DNA from: Rhodospirillales bacterium
Lineage (GTDB): Bacteria; Pseudomonadota; Alphaproteobacteria; TMED109
Direction: 5' to 3'
DNA length: 55,366 nt
NCBI GenBank assembly: GCA_009839325.1
Contig: VXPW01000065.1
Location: 49,609-104,974, forward strand
Below the pieces are notes generated by a model that was not told the origin of the DNA, made no database searches, and was given only the letters and a program-made list of their open reading frames with translations. The first letter of the stretch is position 1. Each line of letters opens with the position of its first letter. Positions 30,129-39,851 of the stretch are shown here, one piece after another. The position numbers and the translations under genes are program-made.

Positions 30129-31061
30129 ATGCACGCTGACGAGACGCACGCGTGGACACCGCACGATGCCCAGCTCGGGGAGGTTTCGCTGCATTTTCTT
30201 CGCGGCCGCAACCGCCAGGGCCCGCCGGTCATGCTGGTGCACGGCTGGCCCGAATTCAGCCGCACGTGGCGGAAGAATCTTCCCGCGCTGGCGGAGCGTT
30301 ATGACGTCGTGGCGCCTGATCTGCGGGGCTTCGGCCGCAGTTCAAAGCCCGGTCACGTGTGTCCGCCGCAGGTGTATGCGGATGACCTGCTGGCTCTTGC
30401 CGATCATCTGGGCGGGCAACCGGATGGCGCCAGCTGGGCCGGCGCATTCACCGTGATCGGGCATGATGTCGGGGCGTTTGTCGGGCAGATGCTGGCACGC
30501 GCGCATTCGGAGCGTGTGCGGGGCCTTTTCTTCTTCAACTGCCCGTACGACGGCATTGGCGGGCGCTGGCTGCAGCACGGGCAGTTCCGCGAGATTTGGT
30601 ACCAGACGTTTCACCAGATGGAATGGGCTGCCGAACTCGTGGGCACCAGTCGAGACACCTGCCGCACCTATCTCTCGCATTTTCTGCGTCACTGGAGCCA
30701 TGACCCGCATGCCTTCGATGAAGACCTGGAGGCGTGGGTCGACAACTTTTTGCAGCCGGGAGCGCTGCAAGGCGGCTTCAACTGGTACCGATCGATCGCG
30801 GAGGAGCGCCGCCGCGCAATTGCGGGTGAGGCGCCGGCTCCGCAGGTCATCCACGTCCCGGCCTACGTGCTCTGGGGGCGACACGATCCCGTATTGCGGA
30901 GCGAATGGACCGACGGGCTCGAAGACTATTTCTCGGCCCTGACGATCGAGCTGGCCGAGTCGGCGGGCCATTTCGTGCATTTTGAGCAGCCGGACCTCGC
31001 GAACGACCGAATGCTGGCGTTTCTTGAACGCGTGCATGCACGGGCGCCGGGTCCGTCTTGA
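30129..31061 (+). CDS. Alpha/beta hydrolase, epoxide hydrolase/dehalogenase type
   Basis: A 310-residue hydrolase. HGWPEFSRTWRKNLPALA and APDLRGFGRSSKP are typical of the soluble epoxide hydrolase and haloalkane dehalogenase branch. The nucleophile is Asp113 in GHDVGA, which fits that branch rather than serine esterases. The catalytic His is probably in SAGHFVHFEQP. It begins five bases after pip, so the two are probably co-transcribed. Confidence 0.88.
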   Translation: MHADETHAWTPHDAQLGEVSLHFLRGRNRQGPPVMLVHGWPEFSRTWRKNLPALAERYDVVAPDLRGFGRSSKPGHVCPPQVYADDLLALADHLGGQPDGASWAGAFTVIGHDVGAFVGQMLARAHSERVRGLFFFNCPYDGIGGRWLQHGQFREIWYQTFHQMEWAAELVGTSRDTCRTYLSHFLRHWSHDPHAFDEDLEAWVDNFLQPGALQGGFNWYRSIAEERRRAIAGEAPAPQVIHVPAYVLWGRHDPVLRSEWTDGLEDYFSALTIELAESAGHFVHFEQPDLANDRMLAFLERVHARAPGPS

Positions 31062-31197
31062 TTGGAACGGGCGCCTGCGCCGCCCTGCAGTCGGCGGCCG
31101 GCCAGGAACCGTACCGACGTTTTCGACGCCCGTGCACGCTGTCACCGACAAGCCTGCGCCAACGCCCCCGCCTATCTGCTGAGCCGTTGTGGGCCCG

Positions 31198-31226
31198 TTG
31201 ACACGGCACTTTCGTATCCGCATGAT
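31198..31226 (+). promoter_or_regulatory. Promoter of the M23 peptidase gene
   Basis: TTGACA (31198-31203, perfect -35) and CATGAT (31221-31226, four of six) are 17 bases apart, about 85 bp before the peptidase ATG. Confidence 0.5.
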
Positions 31227-31311
31227 CCGCTTGGGCTTTAGATGATGGTCTAGGTATTTGCTCGGACCTGGGCCATGCGCCCGCGTTGTGTGTTGCCTGC
31301 CCGGACTTCGC

Positions 31312-34053
31312 ATGCGTATCCAGGTCCCGCTGATCGCTGCTGTTTTTGCTGCGTCTTTACTGGTTACGACAGGGACTTCTGCGCGCGAGCCGCTCACCAA
31401 CATTGATGGCATGGCCGTGCAATCGGATGCACTGGCCCCCGGCGAAACCCTGTCGCGACTGTTTACGCGAGAGGGAATCTCCCGTGTAGAAGGCGAGCTC
31501 TTTGTCCGCACGCTGCGGCGTCATCTCAACTTGCGGCGCATGGCTGCCGGACAGGCCGTCATCCTGTACCGGTCATTACCGGTTGTCGGCGATTCGGTCT
31601 TGCGCGCGGTTGCCATTCCGTTGCGTCGCGGACGGTCGGTTGTAGCCGTCCGGGAAGGCGAGAGCGACCGGGTTCGTGGCGGCGTCTACGTCGATGAGGA
31701 AGCGGCCGACTGGATCGAAGTCGCTGTCGGCACGACGCCGGAGACGGCGCGTGCGGGATCAAGACGGCTCAAACTCAGGCGGGGCGACAATCTGGTCATG
31801 GCGCTGTTGCGGGCAGGCGCCACGCGTGATGACGCTCACCGTGCCGCGACGGGTCTGCGGCACCATGTGAACTTGCGCCGATTGGCAATCGGTGAACCGA
31901 TCGACGTCGAATTTTCGGCACAGGACGGAAAGGCCGTCCTCGAGGCAGTCGCGCTCCCGAACCGTGGGCGCAATGCGGACATGCGCCGCGATGCGTTCGG
32001 CGTCTTCCGCCCGGTGGCTGACGTGGCAGCGGCCGAGCCCGCCCCCCCTCTGCCTCCGGTCGAGCCGACGCGTGCAACGCCGACGGGTCAGGCCGACGAG
32101 TTCGCCGGCATCAGCGACCGCCTGGCTTCCCGGGGGATCGGCAGACGCGTGGACGAGACCTTCAAGCGGGGGGACACGCTGGGCCTCCATCTGCAGCGAG
32201 CCGGGATGTCGCTCACCGAGATTCGGGGCGCCGTTCGCGCATTCGCCAGGGAAAAGCGGCCTACGTCCATTATCGCCGGCCAGCGTTTTTCATACGGCGT
32301 GGAAGGCGGTGCGGTAACGTACTTTGCGGTATCCGACCGCCGCCGGAAGGCGGTCTTGGTGGCGCGCACTGCGACGGGCGAATGGACCGCGCAGCGGGTC
32401 AACTGGGCGCAGGTCGACGTCACGGCTGAACGCTTGGCGAGTCGGGCATGGCCACGGGATCTCGAGGACCAACAGGCTGCGGTCCAGGAAGAGCGCCTGC
32501 AGAACGCGCTTGCACAGACCCATATTCGATCGGGAGACTTCCTGCTGTCCGTGCTGGCCGGAATCGGGGAACGGCGTAGACACGCGCACGCTGCGGCAGC
32601 CGCCTTCGGGAAAGTCGGTCGCCTCGACCGGCTTCAACCTGGCCAGAAGCTGATCTACCCGCGCGCACCAGCGGACGAGCCGCTGTCGGGGTTTTTCCTG
32701 GAAACCCTGGCGAAGAAAAAGCGCGGCGTCCTGGTCCTCAGGGACGCACGCGGTCAGTACAAGGCAGCCTGGACAGATACCGCGGAGGCGGAAGCGCAAC
32801 TCGCGGCTCTTGCTCCCGAGCCGCAGCAGGGGCTCGCCACCGAGCTGGGCCCCGACCCGTCGCTGGACGCCGATCCGGTCCGTTCCTTTTCCAGCCTTCC
32901 GGACGGGGACCTCGTGGAGCGTTTCGAGGTCGAAGCCAGGCAGGGCGACACCCTGGCCAAGATTCTCGTTGCCACGGGGGCGAACCGACTGCAGGTCGAC
33001 AAGGCAGTCCGGGCCATCAGCGGGGAATTCGATCCCCGAACGCTCGACATCGGGCAGGTTCTGCACGTTGCCGTCGGCGCCGGTGACAAGGGAGCCCGTC
33101 CGCTGGAAGGGTTCTCCATTCAACTGGATCCGCTGCGCAGCGTCGAAGCGGTCCTCGAAGACGGTGCTTACGTCACCCACCGGGTGGAACGCGAATTTCA
33201 CGTCGTGTTCAACCGCACGGTCGGCACCATCGACACGAGCCTGTACCAGGCTGCCAGCCACATGGGACTACCGCTTCCGGTGCTGGAGCAATTCGTGCGA
33301 ATATTCAGTTTCGACGTCGATTTCCAGCGGGACCTGCAGCCCGGCGACGAAGTCGAGGTCATGTACGAAGGTCAGGTGGTCGACAGCAAGATGGTCGACC
33401 ACGGGCGGATCGTATATGCGGCCATGGTTGTCCGTGGCGAGAAACGCTCGCTGTACTATTACGACCCTGTGAGCGCGCCGGCGGGCTACTTCGATGGCGA
33501 AGGCCGGAGCGCGGCCAAGGCGCTGATGCGCACGCCGATCGACGGCGCGCGCATCTCCTCGCGATTTGGCATGCGCCGTCATCCGATCCTGGGCTTCAAC
33601 CGGATGCATCGTGGGATGGACTTTGCCGCGCCGACCGGCACGCCCGTCTATGCCGCAGGGGACGGGGTGGTCGAGCGGATCGGACGGTATGGTGCCTATG
33701 GCAAGTACATCCGGATCCGGCACAACAGCGAGTACAAGACGGCCTACGCGCACCTGTCGCGGTACGCGAGGGGTCTCCAGCAGGGAACTCGCGTGACACA
33801 GGGCCAGGTGATCGGACGCGTCGGTTCAACCGGCCGGTCCACGGGACCGCATCTGCACTACGAGGTTCTTTATCGGAACAAGCAGGTCAATCCGCAGAGC
33901 ATCGACCTGCCGAGCCCCGTGTTCCTCGAAGGGGACGGCTTCGCGGCGTTCCTAAGCGAGCGCAACCAAATCGATGAAGCATGGAATGACTTCGGTCCGG
34001 GGGCTGCTCGGTTGGCCGTCCGTCGGTCGGCGGGCGGACCCGCTTTCAACTGA
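31312..34053 (+). CDS. Large secreted M23 metallopeptidase with five LysM/OapA-like modules
   Basis: A 913-residue cell-wall peptidase. Residues 1-24 are a signal peptide (LIAAVFAASLLVTTGTSA). The C-terminal M23 domain (about residues 745-880) has SRFGMRRHPILGFNRMHRGMD with its zinc His and Asp, and GPHLHYEV with the HxH pair. It should cleave peptidoglycan cross-links or act as an activator such as EnvC if degenerate, but all metal ligands appear present. Before it lie five modules, each opening with a G-[DE]-x-L motif (about residues 41, 154, 286, 407, 541) and most closing with a Gly-x-x-hydrophobic strand, resembling OapA/LysM-like domains that bind glycan. The ATG at 31312 is chosen because it opens the signal peptide. 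Confidence 0.9.
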   Translation: MRIQVPLIAAVFAASLLVTTGTSAREPLTNIDGMAVQSDALAPGETLSRLFTREGISRVEGELFVRTLRRHLNLRRMAAGQAVILYRSLPVVGDSVLRAVAIPLRRGRSVVAVREGESDRVRGGVYVDEEAADWIEVAVGTTPETARAGSRRLKLRRGDNLVMALLRAGATRDDAHRAATGLRHHVNLRRLAIGEPIDVEFSAQDGKAVLEAVALPNRGRNADMRRDAFGVFRPVADVAAAEPAPPLPPVEPTRATPTGQADEFAGISDRLASRGIGRRVDETFKRGDTLGLHLQRAGMSLTEIRGAVRAFAREKRPTSIIAGQRFSYGVEGGAVTYFAVSDRRRKAVLVARTATGEWTAQRVNWAQVDVTAERLASRAWPRDLEDQQAAVQEERLQNALAQTHIRSGDFLLSVLAGIGERRRHAHAAAAAFGKVGRLDRLQPGQKLIYPRAPADEPLSGFFLETLAKKKRGVLVLRDARGQYKAAWTDTAEAEAQLAALAPEPQQGLATELGPDPSLDADPVRSFSSLPDGDLVERFEVEARQGDTLAKILVATGANRLQVDKAVRAISGEFDPRTLDIGQVLHVAVGAGDKGARPLEGFSIQLDPLRSVEAVLEDGAYVTHRVEREFHVVFNRTVGTIDTSLYQAASHMGLPLPVLEQFVRIFSFDVDFQRDLQPGDEVEVMYEGQVVDSKMVDHGRIVYAAMVVRGEKRSLYYYDPVSAPAGYFDGEGRSAAKALMRTPIDGARISSRFGMRRHPILGFNRMHRGMDFAAPTGTPVYAAGDGVVERIGRYGAYGKYIRIRHNSEYKTAYAHLSRYARGLQQGTRVTQGQVIGRVGSTGRSTGPHLHYEVLYRNKQVNPQSIDLPSPVFLEGDGFAAFLSERNQIDEAWNDFGPGAARLAVRRSAGGPAFN

Positions 34054-34104
34054 ACGAACGCCGCCTTGGGCTGGGGCGAGCCTCCCGGCCCGGTTCGAAG
34101 CCGC

Positions 34105-36666
34105 CTATTGCAGCGAGAGCGAGTCCCCGTCGCATGACACGCGAACCGGGCCGCCTTCAGGAATGCTGCCGGCCAGCACGAGCGCTGCGAGCGGATTCTC
34201 GACTTCGCGCTGGATCACGCGCTTGAGCGGCCGGGCACCGTACGCGGGGTCATAGCCTCGCCGGGCCAGCCACTCGCGCGCATCCTCGGTTACGTCGATC
34301 GCGAGGTCCTGCCGGGACGCCCGCTTGATGAGGCGGTCGAGCTGGATGTTGACGATCCGACCCATGTGCTCTTCCGCGAGACTGCGGAACAGGATGATCT
34401 CGTCGAGCCGGTTCAGGAATTCAGGCCGGAACTGGGCCCGGACTGCCTCCATGACGGCGAGCCGCTTGGCCTCGGCATCCATTGAATCGCTGCCGAGAAA
34501 CTGGCTGCCGAGATTCGAGGTCAGGATCACGAGCGTATTGCGGAAGTTGACCACATGGCCCTGGCCGTCGGTCAGGCACCCGTCATCCAGGACTTGGAGC
34601 AGCACGTTGAAGACGTCCGGGTGCGCCTTCTCGATCTCGTCGAACAGGATGACCTGGTAGGGCCGCCGCCGCACGGCTTCCGTAAGCGTGCCTCCGTCCT
34701 CGTAGCCGACGTACCCCGGCGGAGCGCCCAGCATCCGGGCCACCGAGTGCCGCTCCATGTACTCCGACATGTCGAACCGGAGCAGCGCACGCTCGTCGCT
34801 GAACAGGAACTCCGCCAGCGCCTTGGCAAGCTCCGTCTTGCCGACCCCGGTCGGGCCCAGGAACAGAAAGGACCCCAGCGGTCGATTGGGATCCTGCAGG
34901 CCTGCCTTGGCGCGCCGGACGGCGTTGGCGACCGCGCTCAGGGCGTTGTCCTGCCCCACGACCCGAGACTGCAGTACCGATTCGAGACGCACTAGCCGTT
35001 CAGCTTCGCTCGCGAGCAGGTTCTCCGTGGGGATGCCGGTCCACCGCGCCACGCCCGAGGCGACGTCGGAATCCAGGACGGCCGTCCCGGTCAAGCTGCC
35101 TGCGCCTTGCTGGTCCGATTCGGCCAGCCTCGCCTCCAGTGTCGGAACGGTTCCGTGCGCCAGCTCGCCGGCTCGGGCCAGGTTGCCGTCACGCTGGGCC
35201 AGCTGAAGTTCGGACCGCGCCCTGTCGAGCTGCTCCTTGAGCTTGTGGTTGGCGGCCATGACGTCCTTGGCTGCCAGCCACTCTGCCTTTTGCTCAGCGG
35301 CACGCTCCTCGAGTTCCGCAAGCTCGTCCTCCAGCTTCGACAGGCGTTTGGCGGCTCGGGAATCGCTCTCCTTGCGGAGCGCCTCACGTTCAATCTTCAG
35401 TTGAACAATCCGGCGATCAAGCTCGTCCAGCGCCTCCGGCTTGCTGTCGAGTTCCATGCGTTTGCGGGAGGCAGCCTCGTCGATCAGGTCGATGGCCTTG
35501 TCCGGCAGGAAACGGTCGCTGATGTAGCGGTCCGAGAGGGTTGCTGCCGCGACCAGCGCCGCGTCGGAAATCGTCACGCCGTGATGGAGGTCGTATTTCT
35601 CCTTGATGCCTCGCAGGATCGACACGGTGTCTTCCACCGAAGGCGCGGCCACGTACACCGGCTGGAAGCGGCGCGCGAGCGCGGCGTCCTTTTCCACGTG
35701 CTTTCGGTACTCGTCGAGCGTCGTGGCTCCGACACAGTGCAGCACGCCCCGTGCGAGCGCCGGCTTGAGAAGGTTGGATGCGTCGGTTGAACCGGACGGT
35801 GCGCCGGCACCGATCAGGGTGTGCATCTCATCGATAAAGAGGACGATGCTGGTCTCGTGTTCGACTTCGGCCAGCACAGCCTTGAGTCGTTCCTCGAATT
35901 CGCCCTGGTACTTCGCGCCGGCGACCAAGGCACCGAGGTCGAGCGAGCAAATGCGGGCGTCCCGCAGGGCTTCCGGAACATCGCCATTGACAACCCGCAT
36001 CGCCAATCCTTCCACGATGGCCGTCTTCCCGACTCCCGGCTCGCCGATCAGCACCGGATTGTTCTTGGTGCGGCGCGCGAGAATCTGCATGACGCGTCGG
36101 ATTTCCTCGTCGCGTCCGATGACGGCGTCCACGCGCCCCTCTCTGGCTTCGCTGGTAAGGTCCCGAGTGAACCGACGGAGCGCCTCGTAGCCGCTTTCCG
36201 CCTGCGCGCTGTCGGCGGTGCGGCCCTTGCGGAGCTGTTCGATCGCCGCTTCCAGGCGGGACCGCTCGAGGCCCGCGGCCTGCAGGATCCGGGCGGACGA
36301 CGAGTTCTTGAGCACGGCGAGCGCGGCCAGCAGACGTTCAGCCGTGACAAAGCGGTCGCCCGCTGCCGTCGCCGCTTTGTTGGCTTGTTCCAACACCCGC
36401 AATGTCTCGGGATGTGGTGTGAGGTGCCCGGCGCCGGGGCCGTCCACGACCGGCAGTGCCGCAAGCCGCTCGTCACACCCCGCCAGCGCCTGTTCCGGGG
36501 AGGCACCTGCGCTTCGCATGAGGTTGGCTGCCAGACCGACCGGGTCGGACAGCAGCTCCCGCAGCAGGTGTTCCGGAATGAGCGACTGGTGGCCCGCGGC
36601 CCGGGCGCGTGTCAGCGCCGACTGCACGAGGCCCTGGCAGCGTTCGCTCAGCGACTGAAGATCCAT
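34105..36666 (-). CDS. clpB: ClpB disaggregase chaperone
   Basis: Hsp100 AAA+ protein that resolubilises aggregates with DnaK. The N-terminal Clp repeat ([20 protein letters not shown]) is followed by the first AAA domain with Walker A GEPGVGKT (about 208-215). The long M-domain coiled coil comes next (about 390-530), then the second AAA domain with GPTGVGKT (about 602-609). The start at 36666 is the family-typical [14 protein letters not shown] lies upstream. The product is 853 residues, a normal length. A sigma32-like promoter precedes it. Confidence 0.97.
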   Translation of the reverse strand: MDLQSLSERCQGLVQSALTRARAAGHQSLIPEHLLRELLSDPVGLAANLMRSAGASPEQALAGCDERLAALPVVDGPGAGHLTPHPETLRVLEQANKAATAAGDRFVTAERLLAALAVLKNSSSARILQAAGLERSRLEAAIEQLRKGRTADSAQAESGYEALRRFTRDLTSEAREGRVDAVIGRDEEIRRVMQILARRTKNNPVLIGEPGVGKTAIVEGLAMRVVNGDVPEALRDARICSLDLGALVAGAKYQGEFEERLKAVLAEVEHETSIVLFIDEMHTLIGAGAPSGSTDASNLLKPALARGVLHCVGATTLDEYRKHVEKDAALARRFQPVYVAAPSVEDTVSILRGIKEKYDLHHGVTISDAALVAAATLSDRYISDRFLPDKAIDLIDEAASRKRMELDSKPEALDELDRRIVQLKIEREALRKESDSRAAKRLSKLEDELAELEERAAEQKAEWLAAKDVMAANHKLKEQLDRARSELQLAQRDGNLARAGELAHGTVPTLEARLAESDQQGAGSLTGTAVLDSDVASGVARWTGIPTENLLASEAERLVRLESVLQSRVVGQDNALSAVANAVRRAKAGLQDPNRPLGSFLFLGPTGVGKTELAKALAEFLFSDERALLRFDMSEYMERHSVARMLGAPPGYVGYEDGGTLTEAVRRRPYQVILFDEIEKAHPDVFNVLLQVLDDGCLTDGQGHVVNFRNTLVILTSNLGSQFLGSDSMDAEAKRLAVMEAVRAQFRPEFLNRLDEIILFRSLAEEHMGRIVNIQLDRLIKRASRQDLAIDVTEDAREWLARRGYDPAYGARPLKRVIQREVENPLAALVLAGSIPEGGPVRVSCDGDSLSLQ

Positions 36667-36729
36667 ACGAGTTTCCCTTGTGTGCCGACCTGCAGCACGT
36701 GGTGCAGCCAATCAGGAGCCGCGTCTTTC

Positions 36730-36757
36730 ATATGGGGAGGCTTGGCCCGTTCGCAAC
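36730..36757 (-). promoter_or_regulatory. Heat-shock (sigma32) promoter of clpB
   Basis: On the minus strand CCCCATAT (36737-36730) is a perfect heat-shock -10. Thirteen bases upstream lies GTTGCGA (36757-36751), resembling the CTTGAAA -35. It is about 65 bp before the clpB start. Confidence 0.6.
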
Positions 36758-37337
36758 TTGAACCAGTTTTGCGAGGAGCGCCCCGCGACCGGGCGACCGA
36801 TCTGGAGGACCGCCATGCGGGCGCTTCCCGTCCCTGCAGCGTGAATTGACCGTGTCTCTCGGAGCCCGGCCCCAAGTCTCCGGAACGGAAAGGATCGGGA
36901 ACGGCCCGACGGAACCGCCGTTGGCTGGGGGGAGGGCTCTCGCCGGGTGCGGACCACGCACCGCGAGCAGACGTCCTGCCCCCGTCAACCCGACGCCAGC
37001 GCGGCTTCCAAGCCGTGCTTTGTCAGCGGAAACGGGCGAACTTTCCGGCCGAAAACAGAGCGGCTCAGCCGCTCACGGTGCTTCACGAAGCGTCTGCGGG
37101 TTTCGGCTGTGCCGACGATCGGCGCGGGGGCCGGCGTCTTATTCCCGCGGCGCTCCCCGGCTCTGCCCGTCGGCCCGTTGCACGCAAAGGCGCAGACGCC
37201 ACTTCGCGACGAGGCGATACGTCACCAGACCGACAGCCGGAATCGGCATGGCTAAAGGCCCCGGACTCCGTCCGGGATCCGGGAGCCGGTTACGGACGCG
37301 GCGGCGTCCGGTGGTCAGGCGGTCGTCAGGCGACCGG
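36758..37337. other. Long intergenic region between DUF4167 gene and clpB promoter
   Basis: About 580 bp with no gene I can support. Open frames here have Arg/Pro/Gly-rich compositions typical of GC-rich shadow frames. It contains a 17-bp palindrome GAGCGGCTCAGCCGCTC (37058-37074) and a strong hairpin near 37260. The length of this gap stands out in an otherwise compact window. Confidence 0.4.
37260..37276 (-). terminator. Candidate terminator after the prfA-prmC-DUF4167 unit
   Basis: CCCGGAC and GTCCGGG form a perfect seven-base stem with a three-base loop, about 60 bp after the DUF4167 stop. On the minus strand a short CCTTT run follows. This is weak but plausible. Confidence 0.4.
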
Positions 37338-37706
37338 TTAGCGGAAGGGGCCGTCGGCCGGGAGGGGCTCTTCGTTCTGCGGCCGGGCGTCCCCGTCGTG
37401 GCGCCGGTCGGCGCGGCCATTGGAACGCACTGGATTGGTCGGGGCAGGCGCGTTCAATGTGGCCTGGATCCTTTGGTAATGCTCGGCGTGCTGCAAGAAG
37501 TTTTCCGCGGCAACGCGATCCCCGGACGAGAGCGCGTCGCGAGCCAGCCCGTGGTAACGATCCGCAACTTGGCGGGCCGATCCCCTTACCTTGATGCCCG
37601 GGCCGCCATTGCTTTCGAACGTCTGGTTTGGACCGCTGCCGCGTCGAGCCTGAGGCCGACCGCGATGGCGGCGGGGACCAGCGGGAGATTTAGGTCGGTC
37701 GTACAT
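37338..37706 (-). CDS. DUF4167 family protein
   Basis: A 122-residue protein. The conserved core is TFESNGGPGIKVRGSARQVADR with GLARDALSSGDRVAAENFLQHAEHYQRI, the DUF4167 signature, which is partly TPR-like. Both ends are low-complexity, rich in Arg, Pro, Gly and Asn, suggesting nucleic-acid binding or disorder. The function is unknown. The family is alphaproteobacterial and its gene commonly sits between prmC and clpB, exactly as here. Confidence 0.9.
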   Translation of the reverse strand: MYDRPKSPAGPRRHRGRPQARRGSGPNQTFESNGGPGIKVRGSARQVADRYHGLARDALSSGDRVAAENFLQHAEHYQRIQATLNAPAPTNPVRSNGRADRRHDGDARPQNEEPLPADGPFR

Positions 37707-37911
37707 GTGGGGTCGTGCTACTCCTGTTGGGTCTCAAGAATGAAGTCTGCTTGCGTGGTCCGTGCGCGAGGCACATGCATCTGGCAAAACACGAGTCGAT
37801 CGGAAGTGCGCGGGGCCGTGCAACAGCAATTCGGCCAGCACCGATACAAGGACCAATTGGGCGTACTATACATGAAGATGCGATCCGTCGACGGCTTGAC
37901 CGGCGGCGGAC

Positions 37912-38760
37912 TCAGCCCGCCAAACCCGGAAACCGCGCGATCAGGCCGCGGCGACGGCCTGCCAGGTCGGGGATGCAACTGATGTCGCGCCCGCCATGCT
38001 GCTCCGTGAGCGCCGCCAGGCCTTCCCACAAGCGGGGATCGGTCTCGAACACCGCACGGGCGCCCGGCTCCAGCATCCGGACCAGCCGGGGGAGCAGTCC
38101 TCGCACGGAATCGAGGCCATCCGAGCCCCCATCAAGGGCCAGGCGGGGCTCGTAGTCGCGCACCTCAGGATCCAGCGTTCCGATCTCGTCGGTCCGCACG
38201 TAGGGCGGGTTGCAGACTGCAAGGTCAAAGGTCGGGGCAGCCCGGAGCGCACCGGTCCAGTCGGAGGCCAGCAGCAAGGCGCGTCCATGGAGTCCGAGCG
38301 CCGTTACGTTGCGACCGGCGACGGCCAGCGCCGCCACGGAGCGGTCCACGCCCACCCCCCGCGCGTCGGGCCACCGATCAAGCAGCGACAGCAACATCGC
38401 CCCGGTGCCGGTGCCGAGATCAAGGATGTGCCGCGCCGGCCGGTCCCGAAAAAGGGCTTCAATGAGACATTCTGTTTCCGGCCGGGGGATGAGCGCTGCA
38501 CCGGACACAAGGAAACGCAGTCCCATGAACTCCCGCTCTTCAGCTAGGTGTGCATACGGCTCGCGCGCCGCCCGCCGCGCGACCAACACTTCAAGCCGTC
38601 CTGCGGCGTCCGGCGACAACCGTGTGTCGGTGGGGAGGAAGGCGTCCAAGCCCGAGGCCAGCCCCACCAGCAGGCGCGCCTCGCGCCTCGGGCCGTCGAC
38701 TCCGGCCTCCCGCAGCAAGGCCTGCGCGCGATGAATCGCTGCTCCGACCGTGAGGCTCAC
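37912..38760 (-). CDS. prmC: Release factor glutamine methyltransferase PrmC
   Basis: Methylates the Gln of the GGQ motif in release factors 1 and 2. The SAM-binding motif is ILDLGTGTGAMLLSLL and the catalytic NPPY motif is at about residues 183-186 in AVCNPPYVRTDEIG. The N-terminal helical domain (REARLLVGLASG) binds the release factor. The length is 282 residues. prfA, encoding its substrate, lies eight bases upstream. Confidence 0.96.
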   Translation of the reverse strand: MSLTVGAAIHRAQALLREAGVDGPRREARLLVGLASGLDAFLPTDTRLSPDAAGRLEVLVARRAAREPYAHLAEEREFMGLRFLVSGAALIPRPETECLIEALFRDRPARHILDLGTGTGAMLLSLLDRWPDARGVGVDRSVAALAVAGRNVTALGLHGRALLLASDWTGALRAAPTFDLAVCNPPYVRTDEIGTLDPEVRDYEPRLALDGGSDGLDSVRGLLPRLVRMLEPGARAVFETDPRLWEGLAALTEQHGGRDISCIPDLAGRRRGLIARFPGLAG

Positions 38761-38768
38761 GGGTCGGG

Positions 38769-39851
38769 TCAGGTACCGCCGGTCAGCCGCTGGCGTTTCT
38801 CTTCAGCCATGAGGGCCTCAACCAGCTTGTCCAGCGTTTCCCCGCTCAGCACCTGATCGATGCGATGCATCGTGAGGTTGATCCGGTGGTCGGTAATCCT
38901 GTCTTGCGGAAAATTGTAGGTACGCACGCGTTCGGAGCGGTCCCCTGAGCCGACCTGGGTCCTGCGCTGGTCCGCCTGTTCCTGTTCCTGCGCGCGGCGT
39001 TCCTGCTCATAGAGGCGGGCCCGCAGGACGCTCATCGCCTTTTCCCGGTTCCGGTGCTGCGATTTCTCGTCCTGGCACACCACGACCGTATTGGTCGGAA
39101 GATGGGTGATCCGGACTGCACTGTCGGTCTTGTTGACATGCTGGCCGCCCGCGCCCTGGGCGCGGAAGGTGTCGACCCGGAGGTCTCCGGGCTCGATGAC
39201 CAGGTCGACGTCTTCAGCCTTTGGCAGGACGGCCACGGTCGCTGCCGACGTGTGGATGCGCCCCGACGCTTCCGTCGTGGGCACCCGCTGCACCCGATGC
39301 ACGCCGGATTCGTGCCGCAGTCGGCCATAGGCGCCCCGCCCCATCACTTCCGCCATCGCCTCGCGCGCCCCGCCGAGAGCGTTTTCGCTGAGCGAGAGGA
39401 TCCGGAACTTCCAGTTGTGGACTTCGGCGTACCGCTCGTACATGCGGAAGAGATCGCGAGCGAAGAGGGCGGCCTCATCGCCACCGGTGCCCGCTCGCAC
39501 CTCGAGGATGACGTCTCGCATGTTGGCTTCGTCCGCCGGCACCAGTAGCTCACGAATGTCCTTTCCGCAGGTGTCGATACTTGCCTGGATGCGGGCGTGA
39601 TCCTCTTGGGCAAGCGCCCGCAGCGCCGGGTCCGTGTCCGGGTCTGCGAGGATCTCGTCGAGCCCGCTGCGCTCCGTAGCGAGGCTGGCGTACTCGTCGA
39701 TCTTCTCGGCGATCGGCTGGAGCTGGGCATGTTCGCGGGCAATCTGCCCACGGCGGTCATGGTTGAGGGCAGGGTCGCCGAGCGCCGCCTCCAGCTCCCG
39801 CCGGCGCTTCAGGATCCCTTCGAATGCATCCTCGAGGCCCGGCTCAGCCAC
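38769..39851 (-). CDS. prfA: Peptide chain release factor 1
   Basis: Recognises UAA and UAG stop codons and triggers peptide release. The GGQ motif is in [15 protein letters not shown] (about residue 233), and the codon-recognition tripeptide is PTT in [16 protein letters not shown] (RF1 PxT type). The 360-residue length is standard. It overlaps the hisS stop by eight bases and is followed by prmC. Confidence 0.97.
   Translation of the reverse strand: MAEPGLEDAFEGILKRRRELEAALGDPALNHDRRGQIAREHAQLQPIAEKIDEYASLATERSGLDEILADPDTDPALRALAQEDHARIQASIDTCGKDIRELLVPADEANMRDVILEVRAGTGGDEAALFARDLFRMYERYAEVHNWKFRILSLSENALGGAREAMAEVMGRGAYGRLRHESGVHRVQRVPTTEASGRIHTSAATVAVLPKAEDVDLVIEPGDLRVDTFRAQGAGGQHVNKTDSAVRITHLPTNTVVVCQDEKSQHRNREKAMSVLRARLYEQERRAQEQEQADQRRTQVGSGDRSERVRTYNFPQDRITDHRINLTMHRIDQVLSGETLDKLVEALMAEEKRQRLTGGT

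Noticed and set aside
36846-37982. Plus-strand open frame of 378 codons
   Set aside because: It runs antisense through the DUF4167 gene and the end of prmC. Its composition is Arg/Gly/Pro-rich with no recognisable domain.
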